NCBI RefSeq assembly: GCF_037975245.1
Contig: NC_092569.1
Span: forward strand, 10,029,001 to 10,093,000
Length of the DNA stretch: 64,000 nucleotides
Origin: Apostichopus japonicus
Lineage: Eukaryota; Echinodermata; Holothuroidea; Aspidochirotida; Stichopodidae
Direction of reading: 5' to 3'
The notes beneath the pieces were generated by a model. That model did not search any database. It was not told the origin of the DNA and saw only the letters and a list, made by a program, of their open reading frames with translations. A program made the translations under genes and the position numbers. Shown in pieces: positions 59,401 through 64,000 of this stretch. How positions within the stretch are numbered: the stretch's first letter is position 1; every line of letters starts with the position of its first letter.

Positions 59401-61413
59401 GTGGCTCTGAAACCAATATCTTATCTAATATATATGTTTTTTAATATTGACATAGCTTGATATTTCTATCAGTTTATCATTTTTGCTATTTGTGCTGGTC
59501 TTGGTAGTGAGGTTTACGATATTTGGTCAATTGATTAGATGGGATGAGGATAACTGCCTGGGGTGTTTTCAGGGGGTCTGGGTGCCAGACCTAACCTCTG
59601 AGGTGCAGCCATTACTGACGTTTTAGGAATGAGTTAGATTTGTTTTAGCAGCATTAAGTGGTCAAATCCTCTGAATAGAATGACTTGAAATCTGTCACCA
59701 GTTCCCGGCTGACTGTCACGCAATGTGCTACACCGACGTAGCTTTACAGCTGTGTAGCCTATATATGCTGAATTCCATGAAGGGGTCTCTTCTAGGGTTC
59801 CAATCAGTGTAAAATCATGACGGTATCGTCATTGGAAGCTTTCAAGTATTATGATCTACGACCACTTTTCCCCAAGTTTAATACACACAGCGGTATAACA
59901 GTTAAAAGTGTATCAATACAAGGACAACGTTGTTTTTTTTTATTTATTTTTTTTTAAAGTGAGCTGGTATAAGGTAACAAAGTGGCTATTCTTACGACTA
60001 GTCGTAACAATAATTTCCGATTACGCATGCGCAGTTGCTATTTTTACAACAAAGAGTATTATTTTTACAACTAGGAGTAACAATAATTTCCGGTTAGGGT
60101 AAGGGTTAGGTTTACGATAAGGGTTTAGGGTTAGGGTTAGGATTAGGATTAACCCTACTACATGCGAAGTTGCTTTATTCACTCTACTGCGCATGAATTC
60201 GCCGATGTCATAAGAATAGTTAATAAATAATTGTTACAACTAGTTGTAAGAATAGCCACGGCCATAAGGTATCTTCGTGATACTTTCTGCACACAATTAC
60301 AAATATTTTTTTCAAGATAACGGTAGTGGCTCGGTGATGATCTCTCCATATACACTACTATGTGGTTCAATCCTGTATCTCAAATCTGTGATGTCATCTA
60401 ATCCTTGATTAGATCTCACTGGAATTAGATACATTAAAGTTATTGAGTATAAACGTTGGAGGAAGGAAAAAATCCCCTAACTTCGCTCTCGCGATATAAA
60501 CAAAAACTATCTGTATAATTCCGGTAAATAGGTGAAATAATTCATAGTGCCATAACATGTATCGATTATCAAATTCTAGCCGTTTTATTTGAGGTCGTTT
60601 GTATAAAAAATACGTTCGAGAAAATGATCACAATATGATTTCGAACACGGCACCTCAGTACGTGTCTATCCTTGCAGCTAGACGTAACCTACCTGGCACT
60701 GTCGCTATACGAAGTAACGGAACATGCTAAGTTGCCGTTTACTACTATACCACACGTTTTGGCACATTGTGGATACTGTATACAGCCTGTTGGATGAATG
60801 CCCTCATATTAATAAACCAATCACAACAGTTTTGACATAGCTATACGCTATGGAACGCGAAAATATGGAACGCGAAAAGGGCAAACGTATTTCGTTGCTC
60901 AGTTTAACGTAAGTTTAGACAACGACGTAAGTTTAGACAACGGTTGTTTAGACATCAACATGAGTTTGAGCAACAGCGTGGTAAACAGCAAGAACAGACA
61001 ACAGCAAACTAAGTTTAGACAACGGAATAAGTTTGCACTTTTCGCGTTCCATGATACGCCACTTACCACGGGTCACAAGTCAGCTTGAGTCCAGAACCAC
61101 GATAGACTACCACTGCCCTGGCTCGAAATGTTTTCTTGCATAGTGGATTGAATATGGAAAACAACGGACGTACGAAAGATCTTCGACTTCGGGACTTTCC
61201 TGGAATATTAAAATCCCGCTGTTGGTTAACGTCCTGTCGTGTGAAATTCCTGTTTTTATTTGTATCGCGAAATCCTGTGATAGCTTGCTTGGAACGACTT
61301 GTGTGGATTTCTGACTTTATTGTCTTTGCAGAATGTAACGAAGCAAGATAACACAGGATAATTGTACATTGCACTAAGATCCATAAAATGCTCATTAGTC
61401 TGTAGTAATCCAA
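26246..61413 (-). CDS. FAM187-like Ig/thrombospondin membrane receptor containing a nested gene
   Basis: Gene-level model on the minus strand. Exons: 61413-61067, 59260-58997, 57826-57808, 32545-32449, 32233-32081, 31553-31464, 28452-28398, 27101-26904 and 26403-26246. Layout: signal peptide, Ig domain 1 split in two exons, WSSWGSCSDC segment, Cys-rich linker, Ig domain 2 split in two exons, hydrophobic segment and short tail. This is the layout of the FAM187 family. Phases agree at every join except 28398/27101. The 25.3 kb intron between 57808 and 32545 contains the whole plus-strand FReD gene. The alternative is two separate partial genes; transcript data would decide. Confidence 0.5.
26666..26881 (-). 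mobile_element. tRNA-derived SINE, minus strand
   Basis: Same family as the SINE at 18813. On the minus strand it starts GCGGAGTGTTAGCTCAGTGG (box A region), then GGTTCGAGTCACTCCC (box B) and ends CTTCGCGAGTTCCTGCTTGC. It lies 22 bases downstream of the Ig receptor exon ending at 26904. Confidence 0.85.
26904..27101 (-). CDS. Ig receptor exon: second half of Ig domain 2
   Basis: Acceptor tgtttttaacag, weak donor CATG/gttagc. Encodes YIVDAVRCRRAGHVMQ, then RIFMDPEGTLTFRRLILNDT and RYECHV. The pattern LTF...LNDTNRYEC is the E-F strand region of an Ig domain. The core Trp of strand C is replaced by Cys (VRCRR). It starts with two bases of a codon, one more than the exon at 28398 leaves room for. 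Confidence 0.6.
27187..27772. repeat. 21-bp GATATC/GAATTC satellite
   Basis: About 28 degenerate copies of a 21-base unit, consensus near AGATATCTGAAATTGAATTC plus G. Each unit contains the palindrome AGATATCT and often GAATTC. It lies in the Ig receptor intron between the two halves of Ig domain 2. Confidence 0.9.
27773..28397. other. Intron DNA of Ig receptor
   Basis: Nothing clear. A small exon repairing the phase between 28398 and 27101 could hide here, but none could be picked out by eye. Confidence 0.4.
28398..28452 (-). CDS. Ig receptor exon: strands A-B of Ig domain 2
   Basis: 55 bases with acceptor ccttttccgcag and donor CCAGA/gtaaga. It encodes QQTLRVEEATTLRLECP, the A-B strands of an Ig domain. 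The intron falls after the B-strand Cys in phase 2, the same place and phase as in Ig domain 1 (LKLTCDP at 17312 and 61067), which supports a shared gene structure. Confidence 0.6.
28453..29951. other. Intron DNA of Ig receptor
   Basis: No exon seen. A tandem pair of GTGTCCTCATAATGACGT lies at 28528-28572. The rest is unremarkable AT-rich DNA. Confidence 0.5.
29952..31181. mobile_element. Non-autonomous transposon with inverted 22-bp minisatellite arms
   Basis: The outer ends are inverted repeats beginning ACTTCGCCCAACAACC and continuing ATTTCGCCCAACTGCC. GAC stands on both sides (29949-29951 and 31182-31184) as a possible 3-bp target duplication. Inside each end the sequence expands into tandem 22-mers of the form TTTCGCCCAACCAGCCTGGT plus CA, about a dozen on the left (to about 30232) and about six inverted on the right (31005-31150). 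The centre (30240-31000) has diverged GTAAACGTTCGGGAATTG-type repeats and no transposase. Confidence 0.7.
31464..31553 (-). CDS. Ig receptor exon: linker before Ig domain 2
   Basis: Acceptor ccccatcacag, donor GAGAGAG/gtaagt. It starts with two bases and ends with one, matching both neighbours. It encodes TPVYGLGPFTGLFVHGGSNS and YKTLDEQER. No domain is recognised; it sits between the Cys-rich segment and Ig domain 2. Confidence 0.5.
32081..32233 (-). CDS. Ig receptor exon: Cys-rich continuation of thrombospondin-like segment
   Basis: Acceptor tcatcattccag, donor GCAAG/gtacct. It encodes YCYALVPDTVF, then GVPCRSSLVPTAAVSLLTL and LETPCMEYCVHMQ. The order GxCY...PCRSxLVP...PCxxxC after a CxxC/R-rich segment is what FAM187-type proteins show. 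Phase 1-1. Confidence 0.6.
32449..32545 (-). CDS. Ig receptor exon: WSxW/CxxC thrombospondin-like segment
   Basis: Acceptor ccgacttctag, donor AATCG/gtaaat. It starts in phase 0 and ends with one base. It encodes MVYTLWSSWGSCSDCDVPGR followed by RKRI. WSSWGSCSDC...GRRKR resembles the start of a thrombospondin type-1 repeat and the matching segment of FAM187. It is the first minus-strand coding exon past the 5' end of the nested FReD gene. Confidence 0.65.
32809..33453. repeat. 37-bp minisatellite
   Basis: About 17 copies of a 37-base unit beginning TTGAGTTTGCTTGATGATAC and ending in ACAACCCCC. Some units are shortened. Since 37 is not a multiple of 3, the minus strand stays open in all frames, which produces long meaningless open frames (up to 315 codons). 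Confidence 0.9.
33454..34065. other. 5' flank of FReD gene copy 2
   Basis: Region just upstream of the signal-peptide exon. A tatattt lies near 33964. No other element can be supported. A pyrimidine/purine-rich patch lies at 33612-33672. Confidence 0.4.
34066..34137 (+). CDS. FReD gene copy 2 exon 1: signal peptide
   Basis: ATG at 34066 opens MKNPLYISLVISFIAS, then DVLFFGKG, a typical short signal peptide, ending at a strong donor ggg/gtaagt in phase 0. An in-frame upstream ATG at 34039 exists but would add nine residues before the hydrophobic core, so 34066 is preferred. Confidence 0.65.
34066..55935 (+). CDS. Fibrinogen-related modular secreted protein, copy 2 (complete)
   Basis: Gene-level entry, 13 exons: 34066-34137, 38570-38603, 39776-39945, 40611-41105, 45951-46250, 46876-47373, 48563-48862, 49488-49985, 51174-51473, 52099-52596, 53849-54154, 54637-54901 and 55583-55935. 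All phases agree and give 1362 residues. The order is signal peptide, FReD start, four (FReD middle + TIL)/(VWC-like + EGF-like + FReD start) pairs, FReD middle, FReD end. It has one more unit than copy 1. It lies antisense inside the 25 kb intron of the Ig receptor. Secretion is inferred from the first exon; ligand and partners are unknown. Confidence 0.85.
34138..38569 (+). other. Intron 1 of FReD gene copy 2
   Basis: No exon seen. It contains G-runs (34460-34469, 35331-35341), a patch of GAATCATG/GAATCATT repeats at about 36821-36887, and the hAT MITE at 37343-37750. Confidence 0.5.
37343..37750. mobile_element. hAT-type MITE, 408 bases
   Basis: Ends CAGTGGCTGAGC and (reverse complement) CAGTGGCGGAGCG. 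The 8-bp duplication acgagagg lies at 37335-37342 and 37751-37758. There are internal G-runs and no transposase. Confidence 0.9.
38570..38603 (+). CDS. FReD gene copy 2 exon 2: 34-base linker
   Basis: Pyrimidine-rich acceptor ttttttcattag and donor T/gtgagt. Phase 0 in, one base out. It encodes TNATKRYKEPK and joins exon A as YYTLYLYEFARDC. The double phase fit between exon 1 and exon A is the main support. Confidence 0.55.
38604..39775 (+). other. Intron 2 of FReD gene copy 2
   Basis: No exon seen. Its last part (from 39279) aligns with the start of the window, so copy 1 of this intron is cut by the window edge. Confidence 0.55.
39776..39945 (+). CDS. Exon A: FReD amino-terminal exon, copy 2
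   Basis: Same length, splice sites and predicted protein as 504-673, with a single silent difference (GAC/GAT). Confidence 0.85.
40611..41105 (+). CDS. Exon B1: FReD middle + TIL, copy 2 unit 1
   Basis: 165 codons, phase 0-0, with the same one-codon loss (SDEFSGY) as copy 1 unit 1, so this loss predates the duplication. Proline before GEC in the TIL part is replaced by glutamine (VAQGEC). Confidence 0.85.
42996..43268 (-). CDS. Unrecognised 90-residue frame inside the CACTG element
   Basis: Reads MEDELKQDRTRKQPFVLAFG, then FVIIEGVALPATDLIAAFDN and YPCQCQTTWEFIHKFL. It has the look of real protein (few stops around it, mixed composition). I believe similar short frames occur in animal repeats, but no domain name can be given. 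It may be the end of a spliced element gene. Confidence 0.35.
   Translation of the reverse strand: MEDELKQDRTRKQPFVLAFGDRRYPTQSFVIIEGVALPATDLIAAFDNCFKSLYLFDIAYPCQCQTTWEFIHKFLLSLVKGKERFRHPLQ
43977..44222. mobile_element. hAT-type MITE nested in the CACTG element
   Basis: Ends CAGTGGCATAACCAG and (reverse complement) CAGTAGCATAATCAG. The flanks atttactg and ttttacta match at 6 of 8 bases as a decayed duplication. Confidence 0.7.
45951..46250 (+). CDS. Exon C1: VWC-like, EGF-like, FReD start, copy 2 unit 1
   Basis: 100 codons, phase 0-0. Its one notable change is RVVTIQPNK where the others read RVYTIQPNK, losing the conserved FReD tyrosine. Confidence 0.85.
46876..47373 (+). CDS. Exon B2: FReD middle + TIL, copy 2 unit 2
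   Basis: 166 codons, phase 0-0, NQKTYQLRID and GKFTFSSEDG variants. Splice sites as in the other B exons. Confidence 0.85.
48563..48862 (+). CDS. Exon C2: VWC-like, EGF-like, FReD start, copy 2 unit 2
   Basis: 100 codons, phase 0-0, same protein as exon C1 of copy 1 (NATCNAT and NRETTLEVF forms). Confidence 0.85.
49488..49985 (+). CDS. Exon B3: FReD middle + TIL, copy 2 unit 3
   Basis: 166 codons, phase 0-0. It reads LSYITNQKTY where the others have LSYLTNQ. Confidence 0.85.
51174..51473 (+). CDS. Exon C3: VWC-like, EGF-like, FReD start, copy 2 unit 3
   Basis: 100 codons, phase 0-0, with NAIC and NSESTLEVF, the same pair of variants as exon C2 of copy 1. The intron before it ends in a long T-run (about 51126-51146). 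Confidence 0.85.
52099..52596 (+). CDS. Exon B4: FReD middle + TIL, copy 2 unit 4
   Basis: 166 codons, phase 0-0, last B exon of this gene. Donor GAG/gtaggt retained. Confidence 0.85.
53099..53285. mobile_element. MITE fragment in copy 2 intron
   Basis: Closely matches the left two thirds of the MITE at 9994-10285 (GTCGGAAGCTATTTGGGATT onward) but lacks the right end. The surrounding intron (52597-53848) is the most diverged of its type. Confidence 0.65.
53849..54154 (+). CDS. Exon C4: diverged last VWC/EGF/FReD-start exon, copy 2
   Basis: 102 codons, phase 0-0. Starts SGGSYVYPNCSLNCSC and ends EVFCDISDGGGWT. Pairs with 8227-8532 of copy 1, differing at A/S in the first residue and N/D-M/I near the end. 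Confidence 0.85.
54637..54901 (+). CDS. Exon D: terminal FReD middle exon, copy 2
   Basis: Phase 0 in, phase 1 out. One codon longer than copy 1 (GDFIKGNAG instead of GDFKGNAG). Other changes include DKNNTLYEAQYS for DINNNSYKAQYS. Confidence 0.85.
55583..55935 (+). CDS. Exon E: FReD carboxy-terminal exon with stop, copy 2
   Basis: Same length as copy 1. Changes are few (TNYSNHQPF for TAYSNHQPF, VKQSS for VSQSS). The lack of the acidic calcium loop and of the second Cys is shared by both copies, so it is an old feature of this gene. Confidence 0.85.
55936..57807. other. 3' flank of FReD gene copy 2
   Basis: Aligns with 11011-13110 without the 222-base segment. AATAAA at 56765-56770 is the conserved poly(A) signal candidate. 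No exon seen. Confidence 0.5.
57808..57826 (-). CDS. Ig receptor exon 3: 19-base microexon, copy 2
   Basis: Acceptor tttcttcattgacag, donor gtaagt. Joins the end of Ig domain 1 (IDS) to TMNGEKSIMVY of the exon at 32545 by adding S-LHVNCN, correcting the phase from 2 to 0. Confidence 0.55.
58997..59260 (-). CDS. Ig receptor exon 2: second half of Ig domain 1, copy 2
   Basis: 264 bases, acceptor tttgtttgtcag, donor AGCAG/gtatgt. Same frame as 14651-14914. It differs at NDETDN for NEEIDN, FYDED for FYGDD and SYID for SFID. The Ig core Trp (IVWTK) and Cys (IYQCKV) are kept. Confidence 0.75.
59977..60263. mobile_element. Small MITE with telomere-like repeats
   Basis: Inner inverted repeats GTGGCTATTCTTACGACTAG (from 59982) and, reversed, GTGGCTATTCTTACAACTAG (to 60259). 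The 8-base ataaggta stands on both sides (59969-59976 and 60264-60271). Copy 1 lacks it. The centre has runs of GGTTAGGG/TTAGGG-like units (60097-60150). Confidence 0.75.
61067..61413 (-). CDS. Ig receptor exon 1: signal peptide and Ig strand B, copy 2
   Basis: ATG at 61413 opens MDYYRLMSILWILVQCTIIL. It has the basic KSRSRR site and LKLTCDP before donor TG/gtaagt, as in copy 1. Differences are five residues (K/R, Q/K, T/N, D/N, M/I), with the hydrophobic core and the Ig strand unchanged. Confidence 0.7.
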
Positions 61414-63899
61414 GCTGTGGCTGCAGGCAAGGTAGTCTCCAGTTTCTGGGCTTAGGTTTAGGCTAGCCCTTAATGAAGCTATGACATACTAGTTAAACTG
61501 TTGTACTTTAGCCATTCATGTAAGTCACATACATATATCTCAAAGACTCCAGTAGTCTGTCTCATTCAAATTAACCAATTAATACCCATTAATAACCTGT
61601 TACGTTAGGCCTTTTTGTGTCTAGGACTGATGTAGCCTATAAGTACTAAAAGTAACAGTTAGGCTATTCTATACCTTGGTTAGTCAAGGAGTAGCTACTT
61701 TTGCAGCTTTTCCGCGGTTTCTTGTTTTGTCCTGCTCTGAAAATATGTGATTTATCCGACAAGGAATGATAGTCCAATATCTTAAATTTCATCAAAGCGT
61801 TAATAATCCCAGCTCCTCCAAGATCATACAGAAACTATGATGCGTTCTCGGCCAATCATCATCGACAAGTACCGCTGAAATATATATATATATATTTTTT
61901 AAATAATATAAGGCTATTCGTTTTCCTTGCGATGGTGATATTCACACCAGGTTGGTGAAAAAAAATGTTAGCCTGTTGAGGCAGATGGCAGCAAAAGGAA
62001 ACATGAACGACAAGGAAGTAATCCACACGACCTATAAAACATTCATTTAATGTTAATTACAGTCCACGTTAAGAAAACAAAAAAACACGTTTGTGCGCTT
62101 GTTCTGTCGTTTGTAAATAATGCGTGCCGGCGCCTGCGTGAGATACCGTACTCGATACTGTCAAAGATTTTGCACACAGCGTCGAATCGACTCAAATATA
62201 CTTCCAAGCCTCATACGCGAAATGTGAATCCAGGCCACACGCGTGTTGGCACACGCACACGCACATGCACACGCTTGAGACTATGATACGCGTTCGTAAA
62301 TTCATTCATAAAGTAGTTTGGTATAGCGAAAAATTAGCGACTCCTATATTCTTCTTATACACACACAACGAGACGTGACAATATGATTTCTTGCAACTCT
62401 ATATACTTAATGATGAAGCCCAACATTTGAATAGTGGCGAGGGCGCTAGATTGATGACTCCTCTGGATTCCTATACTTGTACTTCATACACACAAACACT
62501 TGGAGCCGGTACACGCGCGTCTGTATGCCTACGTTATTGATAGTGTGGCTTATAGAACAGCGCGTTCGTATACACTGTATGAGGGCGCCAGCTTACGCGT
62601 ATACCAGAGACGTATCTAAATATACGGCTGTGCGTATATGCGAGTGTATCTCAGAAGCTTGTCGCTTGCAGCAATTTGCAGCTCACCCAAAAGAATCAAC
62701 CTACACTGCTACTTTACGTAGAGCTTCATCGTTAGACAATTGATTACTTAGTTAGACAATTAATTTGCCAATTTATTGCCAATAATTACCGTTAGTTAAT
62801 TATTTTTCCAGATTGAAAGAAATTCTTATAATAAAAATAATAAAAAAGTCAATAGAAATGTGAGTCACTGCTAAGGGTATATGTATGCGGTATGGAAAGC
62901 GAAAAGGAATCTTTAACATGTTTTTATATATTTAAACAAATCCTCTTCCAAGAAGCAATAAGTTACTACCCGACCTGTACTAATGGGGCGTAATTACATT
63001 TAACAGTGCCTATCTATGGAAGTATAGGTACCGCACCACAATTAGAGTAGTGTACATCCGCTTGAAAGGTTAACCGTCAGAGAAAAGGGGTAAAAGTACC
63101 TAAGGGTAATGCTGGTTTAAGCATGTTAACAGTTACTGTCCTTGCTTGTTCTGCCTTTATATGAAAGAGCATAATTTAAAGTACAGATGGTGTGAAAATA
63201 GGGAGGATCGAAGGTGGTATCAACCATTTTAGAAAATCTTTGGTTAAATGTTGATATTACTCCGAGCGAGCAGATGGAAGTGTGGGGGTTCAGTATGTTA
63301 AACTTGCTCCTCTTCTAGCTCAAAATCTAAACGGTCATGATATGGAAGGTTTCAAGTGCCATGGCTGATAGACCAAGATCTAAGCTAACAAGTGGTGGGT
63401 AGGATATACCAGTTGAAAACTTTTGTCTATGCTTTGGCAGGTCTTGAAAGTGACGAGTTTAGTGTGTAAGTCAATTGAACAATTAATTGTGGTGTGAGAC
63501 CTATACTGTACGGTTAACGACGTGCCAAGAAGTCAACGTGCCAAGAAGTTGAAATGTGGCTTTTAACTGCACAAATACACAACTCGTTAGATGTAACCGA
63601 AGTTTTCATTGATTAGTATTAGATTACCGCTAGGCGAGACTTATGGAACGCCAAAACGTTTAGCTAGAGATAACTTCTATCCAGATTTACCGACCACATT
63701 ACTTCTATGAGTTAGTGTGTAATTCAATGGGGCTATTAATAGGCGTATGCTACCGTAAGCAAACGTGTATGCTGTGGTACACAGTGACCGCCGTAAGCAA
63801 TCTATAATACTCTGACTGTACATATTCGAATAGTATACAGCCAGGGTCCATGCAGATGAAGCCTTTTGAAGAGACGGAAAGTAAATCTCATTGTTCATT
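61414..63899. other. Upstream region of Ig receptor copy 2 and end of duplication
   Basis: Aligns with 17659-18812 and then, without the SINE and P-type element, with 24548-25868. No exon seen. Alignment with copy 1 ends after agtaaatctca (63899). The last 100 bases (63900-64000) have no counterpart in the window. Confidence 0.65.
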
Positions 63900-64000
63900 T
63901 GTTTGTTTTGCCCATATGGGAAAGAACATACATCATTTTCTTTCTTTTCATTGGAGCGCAATTGGTTGTCAATATGAATATACTAGAACCATAAATCTAT

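Overview
This is AT-rich, intron-rich animal DNA. It carries fibrinogen-related (FReD), TIL and EGF-like exons, an Ig/thrombospondin-type receptor gene, tRNA-derived SINEs, a P-type transposon, hAT-type MITEs and a CACTG-ended DNA transposon. There is no operon structure, and the genes are split into short exons with GT/AG borders. An invertebrate deuterostome is the best guess. An echinoderm such as a sea cucumber would fit the FReD expansion, but nothing in the window proves the species.

Layout: the window holds most of two tandem copies of a block about 38-39 kb long. Bases 1-25868 align with 39279-63899, with insertions and deletions. The left copy starts before the window. The stretch 25869-39278 is the first part of the second copy, whose counterpart lies off the left edge.

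Each block contains two genes on opposite strands. (1) On the plus strand is a secreted FReD gene. Copy 2 is complete, with 13 exons from 34066 to 55935 and 1362 predicted residues. Copy 1 enters at its third exon (504) and ends at 11010. The protein starts with a signal peptide and a FReD amino-terminal exon. It continues with repeated pairs of exons B (FReD middle fused to a TIL domain) and C (VWC-like, EGF-like, then the next FReD start), and ends with a final FReD middle exon and a FReD carboxy-terminal exon. Copy 1 has three B+C units and copy 2 has four. All B and C exons are phase 0-0 and lie in near-identical 2.6 kb DNA repeats, so units can be gained or lost without breaking the frame. 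(2) On the minus strand is a membrane Ig receptor resembling FAM187: signal peptide, Ig domain, WSxW/CxxC thrombospondin-like segment, second Ig domain and transmembrane tail. Its first three exons lie at 61413-57808 (copy 1: 17658-13111) and the rest at 32545-26246. If the model is right, the whole FReD gene sits antisense in one 25 kb intron of this gene, and the two genes were duplicated together.

Mobile elements separate the two blocks. Only copy 1 has a hAT MITE (8589-8969), another MITE (9994-10285), a hAT MITE beside a splice donor (14281-14633), a putative solo LTR (16018-16889), and a SINE next to a 5.45 kb P-type transposon remnant (18813-24547). Only copy 2 has a 3.65 kb CACTG element (41328-44981) with a nested MITE, and a small MITE with telomere-like repeats (59977-60263). 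The introns of the minus-strand gene between 26 and 34 kb hold three striking tandem repeats: a 21-bp GATATC satellite, a transposon made largely of inverted 22-bp arrays, and a 37-bp minisatellite.

All exon calls were made by eye from splice signals, phase continuity and domain motifs. No search or transcript evidence was available.
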